Shown in pieces: positions 38,822 through 48,004 of a stretch of DNA of 64,000 nucleotides. Under the pieces are notes generated by a model. It was not told the origin of the DNA and did not search any database. It saw nothing but the letters and a program-made list of their open reading frames with translations. The DNA lies in NCBI GenBank assembly GCA_009780135.1, contig WRAP01000001.1:1-64000 (forward strand), given 5' to 3'. The stretch is from Bacillota bacterium. GTDB lineage: Bacteria > Bacillota > Clostridia > Christensenellales > Pumilibacteraceae. How positions within the stretch are numbered: the first letter of the stretch is position 1; each line of letters opens with the position of its first letter. The translations under genes were made by a program, and so were the position numbers.

Positions 38822-39328
38822 ATGAAAAATACTAATATGCAGAATTGCAAAATAAGCGCCATTGACATACCAGATTATCCTTTTTTGGAGGAGTTTTTGT
38901 ATCACGCTATTTATTTAGCCGAAGGCGAAACTCCGCCGCCAAGAGAAATTGTTGTAGAAGATAAAGAGATTTATAAATATATAAAGGATTTCGGCAATAA
39001 GGATGATTGCGGAGTTGTGGCAAAAATCGATGATAAAATTATCGGTATGGCTTGGACTCGCATTATCGGTGCATATGGATATTTAGATGATGCAACCCCC
39101 GAATTAGCGATTGCAGTATTAGATGAATATAGATGCTATGGAATTGGCACTAAGCTAATGGAAGCGTTATTTAATGAACTAATAAAAAAAGGCTATAAAA
39201 GAACCTCGCTTTCTGTACAAAAAGGCAACCCTGCAACAAGATTTTATATAAGATTAGGCTACACCATAACAGAAGAGAAACTCGACCACGCAGGACACGA
39301 GGATTATATTATGGTAAAGCAGTTATAG
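38822..39328 (+). CDS. GNAT-family N-acetyltransferase
   Basis: A 168-residue protein with the acetyl-CoA-binding signature: AIAVLDEYRCYGIGTKLMEALFNEL (motif A with the Arg/Gln-x-x-Gly-x-Gly/Ala loop read as YRCYGIG) and the C-terminal NPATRFYIRLGYTI. The acyl acceptor is unknown. It starts 3 bp after glyA and lacks a Shine-Dalgarno site; translation may depend on glyA termination. Confidence 0.88.
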   Translation: MKNTNMQNCKISAIDIPDYPFLEEFLYHAIYLAEGETPPPREIVVEDKEIYKYIKDFGNKDDCGVVAKIDDKIIGMAWTRIIGAYGYLDDATPELAIAVLDEYRCYGIGTKLMEALFNELIKKGYKRTSLSVQKGNPATRFYIRLGYTITEEKLDHAGHEDYIMVKQL

Positions 39329-39377
39329 AATGTCCAAACAAGTTATATATATTTAATTAAATAATTACAGTTGTGTA

Positions 39378-40232
39378 TTATTCCAATAGCTCATCTAAAT
39401 TCAAGACCACCGCCGATCGGACATTCTTGAAACTTTGCATTCCTTTTGTGGTGGTTACAATCTTTACTTTTTTAGCAATAGCGGCATCGATATAGTATTC
39501 TATTTCTAACTCGTCATCAAAGGCTTTTGGGCTAAAATAATCAAGTATCTTTATAAGATTTTTTTGTTTTAATATCCTATAATTTTTATATGCTGTATTT
39601 TCCAGTTTTTTATCAAGAGGCATTTCCTCGAAATGTTGAGCCAATTTAGCTAGCACAAAAACGCTACCTTCTAACCAATTTTCGCTTAAAATCAAAATTT
39701 TATTATGACGCAAAGCTTTGTGTGTTAATAAAAACCCTTTAAGAGACTTCGCCGTTAAACTGCTTTCCTCTAGCATTGCTTCTGTGTCTATAACTTTTCC
39801 TAGCCAATTAGATACTACTAGCGTGGTTATAAATGCAACCACTAATCCAAAAACTATCGCAATAAAAAGGTTTAAAGCAACAATCGGTAAAAAAACAGTA
39901 AAAATAAAATTGATTAGAAACGCAATACTAAGTCCTACTATAACACCAACGACAATGCCCGCTATATCCAACACCTTAAAATCCTTAAATTTAGTACGCC
40001 AATATCTTGCTACCTTATGAAACATTATTCTAATAAGTGGAGCACTAAGCAAAAATATTCCTCCTAGAGTAATGCTAGCGGCGATATAAAAAAGCAACGC
40101 AATGCCAGGATGGATTTCTATAGCGAAAAAATCTAGTGCTTGCCACATTGCTATAATGCCTAATGCTATACCGGAAATTGCCAGCACTATACGCAATAAA
40201 ATCATTATGCGTTTTTCTCTTGCCTGTTTCAT
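39378..40232 (-). CDS. YacL-like membrane protein with degenerate PIN domain
   Basis: A 284-residue protein. Residues 1-150 carry four or five transmembrane helices (IVLAISGIALGIIAMWQAL, ALLFYIAASITLGGIFLLSA, AGIVVGVIVGLSIAFLI, LFIAIVFGLVVAFITTLVV). The remainder looks like a PIN fold: KVIDTEAMLEES at the first acidic site, then DAAIAKKVKIVTTTKGMQSF and VVLNLDELL. In YacL the corresponding site reads T(N/D)D; here it reads TTTKG, so nuclease activity is doubtful. YacL's C-terminal TRAM domain is also missing. Probably leaderless: TACAAT ends six bases before the ATG. Confidence 0.6.
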   Translation of the reverse strand: MKQAREKRIMILLRIVLAISGIALGIIAMWQALDFFAIEIHPGIALLFYIAASITLGGIFLLSAPLIRIMFHKVARYWRTKFKDFKVLDIAGIVVGVIVGLSIAFLINFIFTVFLPIVALNLFIAIVFGLVVAFITTLVVSNWLGKVIDTEAMLEESSLTAKSLKGFLLTHKALRHNKILILSENWLEGSVFVLAKLAQHFEEMPLDKKLENTAYKNYRILKQKNLIKILDYFSPKAFDDELEIEYYIDAAIAKKVKIVTTTKGMQSFKNVRSAVVLNLDELLE

Positions 40233-40238
40233 AAAAAT

Positions 40239-40267
40239 ATTGTAGCATAGTATTGAAAAAAAGACAA
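40239..40267 (-). promoter_or_regulatory. Promoter of the YacL-like gene, -35 inside a terminator
   Basis: Minus strand TTGTCT (40262-40267), 17-bp spacer, TGC-TACAAT (extended -10; hexamer 40239-40244), then six bases to the ATG. Confidence 0.7.
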
Positions 40268-40289
40268 CGAAATTTTTTCATTGTCTTTT
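40259..40289 (-). terminator. Terminator of the 304-residue unknown gene
   Basis: 14-bp stem with one G-T pair (arms 40259-40272, 40276-40289) followed by seven T on the minus strand, 26 bases after the upstream gene's stop. Its downstream arm contains the next gene's -35 box. Confidence 0.75.
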
Positions 40290-40314
40290 TGCTTTTTAAC
40301 ATCCTTTCTCTATA

Positions 40315-41229
40315 CTATCTAACAAACCAAAAAGCATCTCTTGGAAGACCTTTATATCGTATTACATATTCATCAGCAAGTTTTTTAACATAATCCCAAG
40401 TGGCTTCGGGAATATTTTCTTTATGCTTTTTGATTTTATCTAAATCATCAGACAAAAACTCTCCTATATTAGGAAACATTTCGCTCCAAGAATTAAACAT
40501 ATTAGGACCAAAAATAATATCATCATAGGCTTTAGTAGTGCCATAAGTATTAACCGATATAAGCCTATCGTATTTTTTAAGGTTATATAGCTCAACATAC
40601 TCTTTAGGAAAATACAATAAAACTACAGCATCTAAATCTGAAGAATAAGGAGCTACTAAAAGAGGATTTGTATTCATTACAAGTGCTGGTTGAGTATCGC
40701 CAAAAAGCATATATTCTTGTATAATAGGTCTTACTTTTTTGGCTTGTCTTTTTTTGAAAAATCCCCAACGGCTTAATTTAATCATAGCTTGCCATTTTTC
40801 TTCGCTTATTTGTAGCCTTCCGGGATTACTAGCATAACTATCGTGGTTTGTGCTTTGACTGTTTGCATTAAAAGCGTCGCCATAAATATTTTTGTCTCTT
40901 TTTTCGGCCTGTCTAATACTACCAATAAGAGAAGCGTAAGCATGCTCAATTTTGTTATATTCGTTCATAAAACCACTTTTTTGTGCTATTTTTTCAAAAC
41001 CGCTGTGAGTACTAAATATGTACGGCACACGGTCAATAGCGTAAACATCACCACTTTTTATATCCTTGATTATACTATGAATATCTGCTACCGCTTCTTG
41101 CTGACTATTATAACTAGAAGTAGAAAAATCGGCAGTAGGACGATTAAAAATCTCTATTATTTTTTCTAATTCTACTACTAATAATTTTTTATACTCTAAA
41201 AGAGAGTGTTCAATATTAAAAATTTCCAT
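40315..41229 (-). CDS. Conserved-looking cytoplasmic protein, unknown function
   Basis: A 304-residue soluble protein, not recognised. The N-terminal 130 residues are helical. Residues about 178-260 look like a compact globular core with ALVMNTNPLLVAPYSSDLD and VVLLYFPKEYVELYNLKKYD, a pattern that recalls a small alpha/beta domain. It has no signal peptide and no transmembrane helix. TGC-TACAAT ends six bases before the ATG, so a leaderless transcript is likely. Four base pairs separate it from the murG homologue upstream on the same strand, so it may also be read through from that gene. Confidence 0.6.
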   Translation of the reverse strand: MEIFNIEHSLLEYKKLLVVELEKIIEIFNRPTADFSTSSYNSQQEAVADIHSIIKDIKSGDVYAIDRVPYIFSTHSGFEKIAQKSGFMNEYNKIEHAYASLIGSIRQAEKRDKNIYGDAFNANSQSTNHDSYASNPGRLQISEEKWQAMIKLSRWGFFKKRQAKKVRPIIQEYMLFGDTQPALVMNTNPLLVAPYSSDLDAVVLLYFPKEYVELYNLKKYDRLISVNTYGTTKAYDDIIFGPNMFNSWSEMFPNIGEFLSDDLDKIKKHKENIPEATWDYVKKLADEYVIRYKGLPRDAFWFVR

Positions 41230-41233
41230 GCGG

Positions 41234-42316
41234 TTATTGTAGCACGGTTTTTATTATTAGGCTAGCAATTTTTTTTGTGCCGTCGATATTTGTTTGAGAT
41301 TTCATATTGGTAATTAAGGTAGCAGAGTTTTTTTGTAGAGAGGTTAACGCTGATACTAAGGTGTTTTTGTTGCTTTCTAAAGTCTCTTGATTTAATATTT
41401 CTACACAACCTAGATTCTCAAAATAATTAGCATTAAGTACTTGGTCACCTCTAGAGACACCTTTAGGAAGCGGTATAACAAGAGAAGGGATATTTAGAGC
41501 AATAAGTTCAAATAGTGCATTAGCACCACCGCGGGTTAAAGTAAAATTTGCCCAATCAAAAAAGTCAGCGATATTTTCTACAAATTGTGTGCTGTAATAA
41601 TTTGGTTTAATAATCTTTTTATCCCAATTTTTGCCAGTAATATGTACAACATTGAACTGATTTAGAATATTGTCTAAGCTATCAAAAACGGCATTATTTA
41701 TAGCAGTAGCTCCACTTGAGCCACCTATTATAAGTAGATTTTTTTTAGTATTGCTAAAATTAGCTAGCTTTTCAACAACTGCCTTATTGCCGCTGTAAAT
41801 TTCTTGTCTAAGAGGACTGCCTGTATGAACAGCATTCTCTGTTTTATACGCTAAGTCGCTAAAGCTAGTGCAAATAATACTACACTTCTTTTTGGCAAGG
41901 CGGTTAGCTAATCCAAACGAAAAATCCGATTCGTGCATAATAATGGGAGTGTTTTTACTGGCTAAGCAAAGGGGTAGTGCCACAAATCCGCCTTTAGAAA
42001 AAATTAAATCGGGTTTTAATTGCTTTAATAATTTTTTAGCTTCCTTTTTAGAGCTTAATAATTTAAAAGGAAGTGCTAAGTTTTTTAATAAAGAACCTCG
42101 TTGAAATTTTGTTGCTTCTATTGCATGAAATGTAACTCTAGGGGCATATTTTTTTACAAGTCGCTCTTCAACAGAATCAGGACAGCCGACATAATGCAGT
42201 TCAAACTCACTTAAAAATGGCATGAGCGCCAAATTAGGCATAACATGTCCCGCTGTTCCTCCACCTGTAAAAACGATTTTTTTTATTGCTAAAGTAGAAT
42301 AGGTGTTATTTATCAT
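41234..42316 (-). CDS. murG: MurG-type UDP-GlcNAc:lipid I GlcNAc transferase
   Basis: GT28 glycosyltransferase converting lipid I to lipid II on the inner membrane face. The 360-residue protein has FTGGGTAGHVMPNLAL, HESDFSFGLANRLA, TGSPLRQEIY, LLIIGGSSGATAIN and the nucleotide-sugar motif TLTRGGANALFELIALNIPSLVIPLP with DQ in SRGDQVLNA. Compared with canonical MurG, 'GG-GGHV' reads GGTAGHV and 'SRAGA-T' reads TRGGANA, normal variants. It is divergent from dpaA, separate from the murE/mraY genes 13 kb away, and preceded by a sigma-E-like promoter, so it may be a sporulation-specific copy. Confidence 0.88.
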   Translation of the reverse strand: MINNTYSTLAIKKIVFTGGGTAGHVMPNLALMPFLSEFELHYVGCPDSVEERLVKKYAPRVTFHAIEATKFQRGSLLKNLALPFKLLSSKKEAKKLLKQLKPDLIFSKGGFVALPLCLASKNTPIIMHESDFSFGLANRLAKKKCSIICTSFSDLAYKTENAVHTGSPLRQEIYSGNKAVVEKLANFSNTKKNLLIIGGSSGATAINNAVFDSLDNILNQFNVVHITGKNWDKKIIKPNYYSTQFVENIADFFDWANFTLTRGGANALFELIALNIPSLVIPLPKGVSRGDQVLNANYFENLGCVEILNQETLESNKNTLVSALTSLQKNSATLITNMKSQTNIDGTKKIASLIIKTVLQ

Positions 42317-42323
42317 ACTTATA

Positions 42324-42352
42324 TATAGTATGTGTGTAAAAAAATAATATTA
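42324..42352 (-). promoter_or_regulatory. Sigma-E-like sporulation promoter of murG
   Basis: Minus strand TAATATT (42346-42352), 13-bp spacer, CATACTATA (42324-42332). This fits the Bacillus/Clostridium sigma-E pattern (kmATATT, 13-15 bp, CATACAnT) with one mismatch in the -10. The box ends about eight bases before the ATG. Confidence 0.55.
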
Positions 42353-42369
42353 AAGAATTCTAAAATGTA

Positions 42370-42397
42370 ACACAAATAAATTCTCTCTCATACTATA
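42370..42397 (+). promoter_or_regulatory. Sigma-K-like sporulation promoter of dpaAB
   Basis: ACA (42370-42372), 16-bp spacer, CATACTATA (42389-42397), which fits the sigma-K pattern AC-N16/17-CATAnnnTA. spoVFA is a sigma-K gene in Bacillus subtilis. The box abuts the start codon (ATG at 42403). Confidence 0.55.
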
Positions 42398-42402
42398 ACG
42401 AT

Positions 42403-43218
42403 ATGGGGGAGAGTTTTTCTATTGTAAAACATGCACATCTTGCTTTTATAGTGGATTTATCTGATAAGCGAGGGGAATATATATATTCTAGTTTGGAAAA
42501 TTTAGGATATAAAGTTTTTGCTATGGATGAAAATTTTGACTTAGAGGTAATTCAAAACTTTAAATTCGTGTATCTTTATGCTCCTAGAGTTAAATTGTCG
42601 CTAGAGCATACAGAGCAAATTTTACCAAATTCCATAGTTTTTTGCTTAGGTATGCGAAGCGAGATTAAGGAAAAGTTAGCAAATAACGGGATCGCTGTAA
42701 AAAAATATTTTGATGACGAGCTTTTTGCCCTTAATAACGCTTATTTAACAGCTCTTGGCACAAGAATGATTTTAGAGGATAATCTAATAAAGCCGATAAG
42801 TAATTGTAGCGCGTTGGTATTGGGGGGTGGCAGAGTTGGTAGGAGTGTTTGTAAGATGCTTGAAAAATATAAAACAAGTGTAACTGTAGCTACAAAAGAT
42901 ACTATAGAGTTTGCATTACTTCAAGGTATGTGTGGCAGAGTTGTTCAATTCAAGAATTTTGATGCCGATTTAAGTGACTACGATGTGATTATAAATACGG
43001 TTCCTGCAGTTGTATTAAAGCAAAAACATCTTAAAAAATGTAATAAAAATTGTTTTATATTGGATTTAGCATCTATGCCTGGTGGTGTTGATTTTGTTAT
43101 AGCCAAAAAGCTAGGATTGCAGGTAGAACATGCACTAGGAGTTCCGGGTAGATTTTTGCCTATAGAAGCTTCGCAAATAATGTTAAGTAGTGTATTAAAA
43201 CGAATAAATAACGGATGA
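42403..43218 (+). CDS. dpaA: Dipicolinate synthase subunit A
   Basis: Oxidoreductase-fold subunit that, with DpaB, makes dipicolinic acid in the mother cell for spore core dehydration. The 271-residue protein has the Rossmann motif LVLGGGRVGRSVCKMLEKY near residue 140 and the family C terminus LDLASMPGGVDFVIAKKLG ... ALGVPGRFLP. It is 20-30 residues shorter than typical SpoVFA, at the N terminus. It is 14 bp upstream of dpaB. Its start lies six bases after a CATACTATA box, so no ribosome site is present. Confidence 0.9.
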   Translation: MGESFSIVKHAHLAFIVDLSDKRGEYIYSSLENLGYKVFAMDENFDLEVIQNFKFVYLYAPRVKLSLEHTEQILPNSIVFCLGMRSEIKEKLANNGIAVKKYFDDELFALNNAYLTALGTRMILEDNLIKPISNCSALVLGGGRVGRSVCKMLEKYKTSVTVATKDTIEFALLQGMCGRVVQFKNFDADLSDYDVIINTVPAVVLKQKHLKKCNKNCFILDLASMPGGVDFVIAKKLGLQVEHALGVPGRFLPIEASQIMLSSVLKRINNG

Positions 43219-43231
43219 AAAGGGAACACAA

Positions 43232-43798
43232 ATGAAAGGTAAAAGGATAGGATTTGCAATAACGGGTTCGTATTGCACTTTCAATAAAACATTACAGCAA
43301 ATGAAAATGTTATCGAAGCATAACGAAGTGTTTCCGATTTTTTCGTTTAGCATTAAAGCAGATACACGGTTTTTTATTTCTAGCGATTTTTATCAAGCCG
43401 TATATAATATAACAGGGAAAAAGCCAATAGATACAATCGTAGATGCTGAGCCAATCGGTCCTAATAAAAGTTTAGATATTTTGCTTATTGCACCTTGCAC
43501 TGGCAATACTCTAGCTAAATTAGCATATTCGATAACTGATACACCTGTTTTAATGGCAAGTAAGGCTCATATCCGTAACGACCGCCCATTAGTGCTAGCG
43601 GTTTCTACTAACGATGCTTTAAGCGGTAGTGCTAAAAATATTGGTCATTTACTAAATTACCGTAATATCTTTTTTGTGCCGATGAGTCAAGATGACCCGA
43701 TTAAAAAAACTCGCTCTATTGTAGCTGATTTTGATTTAATAGAAAGCACATTAGCAGAGGCATTACAAGGTAGGCAAATACAACCGATATATAAATAA
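43232..43798 (+). CDS. dpaB: Dipicolinate synthase subunit B
   Basis: Flavoprotein-like (Lot6/UbiX-type) subunit of dipicolinate synthase, 188 residues. The opening RIGFAITGSYCTFNKTL and LLIAPCTGNTLAKLAYSITDTPVLMASKAH are typical of SpoVFB. AAAAGGGA precedes the ATG. Encoded next to dpaA, together providing the dipicolinate of the spore core. Its presence is the strongest sign that the organism forms endospores. Confidence 0.93.
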   Translation: MKGKRIGFAITGSYCTFNKTLQQMKMLSKHNEVFPIFSFSIKADTRFFISSDFYQAVYNITGKKPIDTIVDAEPIGPNKSLDILLIAPCTGNTLAKLAYSITDTPVLMASKAHIRNDRPLVLAVSTNDALSGSAKNIGHLLNYRNIFFVPMSQDDPIKKTRSIVADFDLIESTLAEALQGRQIQPIYK

Positions 43799-43801
43799 AT
43801 C

Positions 43802-43830
43802 TTGACAAAAATCGACAAAGATTATACACT
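43802..43830 (+). promoter_or_regulatory. Promoter of comEC
   Basis: TTGACA (43802-43807), 17-bp spacer, TACACT (43825-43830), beginning just after the dpaB stop. Confidence 0.65.
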
Positions 43831-43880
43831 TTTTCTGCTGGTTCATAAATTAAGAATTAGTTATTTTTAAGGTAAATTCT

Positions 43881-46097
43881 ATGCAACAAAAAAAGAAGCG
43901 TCGTATAATCAACTTTAGAAGTTTTCTTTTAATCGCTGTATGTGTTATTTTAGCGATTTTGTTTGTGCGTGTGGATTTTATGATTGAGGGATTGGGTTTA
44001 GCATTGTTAGCACTCCTAATCCTTATTTTATTATCAATTACAATATTTTGTATTTTTAAAAAAGTACCAACATATAAAACGGCAACCTTTATTTTGGCGA
44101 TTATTTTATCCGCTACGGGAGGTATTCATTTTTATTTTAATGTGCGAAATGAAAAATTTGTTTGCTCCGATAGCTTACATTTTGTATCAGGTAAAGTAGA
44201 CGATGTAGACCAAAGTCGCCACAGAATTATTATCAAAAATCTTTACATAAACGGCAATAGCGAAGACGGCAGAATGCTACTTATGATTGATTTTGAAATT
44301 GAAGAATATTTATATGCTCTAAGCGTAGGCGACTATATAATTTTTAAAGCTAGGCTTAGGAGTAATCCCTTTTTGCGTTCTAATGGCACTATAAACAATC
44401 ATACAAGACGAACTCAAATTCGTTATACCATTTTTGAGGTTTACAATGATGTTATTGCAATAAATCCCGGGCGGGCAGATTTTTTTCAAAGCATAAGTGA
44501 ACATATGCGTCATAATCTAAATCTAGCGATGGGTACGGAGTATGGAGCTGTAGCATTCGGCATGATAACAGGCGATAGAAGTGCAATAGCTCCTGAGATT
44601 CGAGAGGCGTATTCGGCAAGCGGTCTTATGCATATTTTGGCGGTGTCAGGATTGCACTTAGGGTTTGTAAGCCTAGCGCTTATGAAACTATTAAAGTGGT
44701 TAAGATTAAAGAAAGGACAAGCTAATGCGGTAATAATTTTAGTGATATGGTTTTATGTATTGTTTGTGGGGTTTGCTCCCAGTATAGCTAGAGCTGCTAT
44801 AATGGTAACGATTTTTATTATATCGCATACATTTAGTGGGAGGTACGACCCCTTAAACTCACTCGGAATGGCGGTAACGGGAATATTAGTTTTTGCTCCT
44901 TTCTTTTTATTTGATGTGGGATTTTTGTTTTCGGTCGGAGCAGTTTTAGGAATAACTTGCTTTAGTAGACCTATTAGAACAGGATTGCGTAGAATTAGAT
45001 TGCCTGATTTTATTGCCAGCAAGTTATCAGTTTCAATCTCGGCACAGCTCGGTATAATTCCTGCGATGATTTACTTTTTCGAAAGTATTCAAATATATTC
45101 GATTTTTATAAACTTATTAGTAAATCCGCTAATTAGTATCGGTTTTATTGCGATATTTATAACGCTGATACTCAGTATGATATTTAGGCCGCTGATTGTA
45201 TTGCTAGAGTTTTCGGGCATATTTATAGCGGCGATAGATGCAGTTGCGTTAGCCGGCTCATCGCTACCGAACGCTTTATTCTTCGTGCTTCCGATATTTG
45301 GAGGATTGCTTTTTTTGTGTTATCTACTCTATTTCGGTGCAAGCAGATTTTTAATGCTTAGTAAATCATCTAAAATTAAAGCGATAAAAGCTACAATTTT
45401 TTTGAGTATCGCTAGTGTCTTTTTGGGGCTAAGCATACCGCTAACCCGTAGCTTTGATGGGGATAATTTTATTGTTCCTGTAGCTAGCGTGCGAGATGTT
45501 ACCAGTGTCGTTAGGCATAACAACCGAACCTATGTAATAGGAGACCTGAGAAGCTTTAACGCTTTAGACGATACGCTTCGGCGACTGAATATAAGACAGA
45601 TTGACGCAGTATTTTTAACCGAGCTAACCAGTGCTCAAATTGTACCTTTAACTAGACTAAGTAGAAGATACGGTTTTAATGTAGCACTTGTTTACGAGGG
45701 TGGCTTTGAGCCGACTGCTTTAACAGGGTTAGCACAGAGAGGAGTAACTAATGTAACAATTTTTGAAGCAGGTTACAGCATAGCCAGCGATATGCTGCCC
45801 ATAGTAGTTGGCAATCGTAATTTAGGCTTTGAGCTTTTAACACAAAACGGCTCAATAATATTTACAGGCAGTCGTACTTGGTATACAAGACTACCCAATG
45901 AGGTACTCTATCGTAGCTTTGTAATCCGTTCAAATAGTTTCCTAGGTTACTTTGATGATAGAATATTTCTAACAAACTTTGCCACCAACCGCTTTTTAGA
46001 AGAGGATATAGAGCCCTTCAAACAAATAACTCCTACTTCCTATAATAAATATCTATTCGAATTCAATACTGGTCGAACTTTAGCTTTTAATCGTTAA
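43881..46097 (+). CDS. comEC: ComEC/Rec2-family competence membrane protein
   Basis: A 738-residue polytopic protein. The N-terminal DUF4131-type region has three helices and an OB-like part. The central Competence domain has GDRSAIAPEIREAYSASGLMHILAVSGLHLGFVS and at least seven helices. The C-terminal 200 residues fall where ComEC has a metallo-beta-lactamase-type nuclease domain, but the expected HxHxDH zinc motif is absent: that position reads VFLTELTSAQI. ComEC forms the DNA-uptake channel; here nuclease activity is doubtful. No comEA lies next to it. TTAAGG precedes the ATG. Confidence 0.87.
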   Translation: MQQKKKRRIINFRSFLLIAVCVILAILFVRVDFMIEGLGLALLALLILILLSITIFCIFKKVPTYKTATFILAIILSATGGIHFYFNVRNEKFVCSDSLHFVSGKVDDVDQSRHRIIIKNLYINGNSEDGRMLLMIDFEIEEYLYALSVGDYIIFKARLRSNPFLRSNGTINNHTRRTQIRYTIFEVYNDVIAINPGRADFFQSISEHMRHNLNLAMGTEYGAVAFGMITGDRSAIAPEIREAYSASGLMHILAVSGLHLGFVSLALMKLLKWLRLKKGQANAVIILVIWFYVLFVGFAPSIARAAIMVTIFIISHTFSGRYDPLNSLGMAVTGILVFAPFFLFDVGFLFSVGAVLGITCFSRPIRTGLRRIRLPDFIASKLSVSISAQLGIIPAMIYFFESIQIYSIFINLLVNPLISIGFIAIFITLILSMIFRPLIVLLEFSGIFIAAIDAVALAGSSLPNALFFVLPIFGGLLFLCYLLYFGASRFLMLSKSSKIKAIKATIFLSIASVFLGLSIPLTRSFDGDNFIVPVASVRDVTSVVRHNNRTYVIGDLRSFNALDDTLRRLNIRQIDAVFLTELTSAQIVPLTRLSRRYGFNVALVYEGGFEPTALTGLAQRGVTNVTIFEAGYSIASDMLPIVVGNRNLGFELLTQNGSIIFTGSRTWYTRLPNEVLYRSFVIRSNSFLGYFDDRIFLTNFATNRFLEEDIEPFKQITPTSYNKYLFEFNTGRTLAFNR

Positions 46098-46105
46098 AAA
46101 ACACT

Positions 46106-46133
46106 TTGTGTTTAGCTTTTTTCGTGCTAAACT
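46106..46133 (+). promoter_or_regulatory. Possible promoter of lepA
   Basis: TTGTGT (46106-46111), 16-bp spacer, TGC-TAAACT (hexamer 46128-46133), ending 11 bases before the lepA ATG. No Shine-Dalgarno site follows, so the leader would be about five bases. Confidence 0.45.
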
Positions 46134-46144
46134 AAATACTGCAA

Positions 46145-47947
46145 ATGGGAAAAACTACACGAAATTTTTGTATAATAGCACATATCGACCATGGCAAGAG
46201 TACGCTAGCGGATAGATTGATTCAAGCTACTGGAACCGTTAGTGAGAGAGATTTTAGCGATCAACTGTTGGATAGTATGGATTTAGAGCGTGAGCGAGGT
46301 ATTACCATAAAGCTAACACCCGTTAGAATGTTTTACTCCGAGGGAGGAGTAGAATATAATTTTAATTTGATTGATACGCCGGGTCATGTTGACTTTACTT
46401 ACGAGGTTAGTCGTTCTCTTGCTGCTTGCGAGGGGGCGATTTTGGTTGTAGATGCGGCCCAAGGAGTTGAGGCACAAACGCTGGCTAATGTTTATTTGGC
46501 ATTAGAGAATAACTTAGAAATCCTTCCAGTTATAAATAAAATTGATTTGCCGAGTGCTAGGGTTGACGATGTTAAAAAAGAAATCGAGGATATTATAGGG
46601 CTTGATTGTAGTGAAGTTCCTTTGATTAGTGCAAAAGACGGATTAAATATAGAAGATGTATTAAAGCAGGTTGTTAAGTATATTCCACCACCGGGCGGAG
46701 ATGAGAATGCCCCTCTTAAAGCGTTAATTTTTGATAGTTATTATGACAATTATAAAGGAGCCGTATGTTTAATTAGAGTTGTGGACGGAGTTGTTAAAAC
46801 AGGGCAAAAGATTAAAATGATGAGTACAGGTAAAACATACGATGTTTTTGATGTTGGTGTATTTAACCCGAAACCTGTGCAAGTTTCCTCTCTAAAAGCC
46901 GGCGATGTTGGTTTTTTAACAGCTGCAATTAAAAATGTAGCCGAGACTGCACCAGGCGATACTATAACGGATAATGCTAATCCTTGTAGCGAGCCTATGC
47001 CGGGTTATAAAGAGGTCTTGCCAGTTGTTTACAGCGGAATATTTCCTGTAGACGGCTCAAGATATAACGACTTAAAGGATGCGTTAGAAAAGCTAAAGCT
47101 AAATGACGCCGCTTTATTTTTTGAGCCGGAAAGCTCTGGAGCATTAGGCTTTGGTTTTAGATGCGGATTTTTGGGACTACTACACTTGGAAATCATAGGC
47201 GAAAGACTAGAGCGAGAATTTAATTTAGATCTTATCACAACTGCTCCAAGTGTTACTTATAAGGTATATAAAACTAATGGCGAGGTGCTAGAGATTACTA
47301 ATCCATCTGATTTGCCTGCTCCTCAGGTTATAGAAAAAATAGAGGAGCCGTATGTTAGGGCACATGTTTTTACTCCACCCGAGTATATTGGTGCGATTAT
47401 GGATTTATGTCAAGATAAGCGGGGTATTTACGAAAATATGATTTATCTTGATAAAAACCGCACTCAAATAGTTTATAGCTTGCCACTTAATGAAATTGTT
47501 TATAATTTCTTCGACCAGCTGAAAAGTCGTACAAGAGGCTATGCTAGCCTAGATTACGAAATCACGGGCTATAACCGTAGTGATTTAGTCAAGTTAGATA
47601 TTCTTCTAAACGGCGACATTTGTGATGCACTTAGTATTATTGTTCATAAAGAAAAAGCATACGGCAGGGGGCGAAGTGTGGTTGAAAGGCTGAAGGAAGT
47701 TATTCCTCGGCAGATGTTTGAAGTGCCGATTCAAGCAAGTATAGGTAATAAGGTTATTGCTAGAGAAACCGTTAAAGCAATGCGTAAGGATGTTTTAGCT
47801 AAATGTTACGGAGGCGACATCAGTCGTAAACGCAAACTACTTGAAAAACAAAAAGAAGGTAAAAAGCGTATGCGTCAAGTCGGCTCGGTAGAAGTGCCTA
47901 GCGAAGCATTTATGTCGATTTTAAAATTAGATAGTGATAGTAAGTAA
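46145..47947 (+). CDS. lepA: Elongation factor 4 (LepA)
   Basis: Ribosome-associated GTPase of 600 residues that assists translation under stress. G1 is [15 protein letters not shown]2/G3 are RERGITIK and DTPGHVDF, and G4 is NKIDLPSA. The C-terminal LepA signature [23 protein letters not shown] (read as [14 protein letters not shown]) and [27 protein letters not shown]-type end ([19 protein letters not shown]) are present. It is downstream of comEC and ends with a repeat-rich gap. Confidence 0.97.
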   Translation: MGKTTRNFCIIAHIDHGKSTLADRLIQATGTVSERDFSDQLLDSMDLERERGITIKLTPVRMFYSEGGVEYNFNLIDTPGHVDFTYEVSRSLAACEGAILVVDAAQGVEAQTLANVYLALENNLEILPVINKIDLPSARVDDVKKEIEDIIGLDCSEVPLISAKDGLNIEDVLKQVVKYIPPPGGDENAPLKALIFDSYYDNYKGAVCLIRVVDGVVKTGQKIKMMSTGKTYDVFDVGVFNPKPVQVSSLKAGDVGFLTAAIKNVAETAPGDTITDNANPCSEPMPGYKEVLPVVYSGIFPVDGSRYNDLKDALEKLKLNDAALFFEPESSGALGFGFRCGFLGLLHLEIIGERLEREFNLDLITTAPSVTYKVYKTNGEVLEITNPSDLPAPQVIEKIEEPYVRAHVFTPPEYIGAIMDLCQDKRGIYENMIYLDKNRTQIVYSLPLNEIVYNFFDQLKSRTRGYASLDYEITGYNRSDLVKLDILLNGDICDALSIIVHKEKAYGRGRSVVERLKEVIPRQMFEVPIQASIGNKVIARETVKAMRKDVLAKCYGGDISRKRKLLEKQKEGKKRMRQVGSVEVPSEAFMSILKLDSDSK

Positions 47948-48004
47948 TTTTAATTAGGAATTAGGCATGAGGGATTTGAAATAATAGTTGATTTATTTAT
48001 TGTT

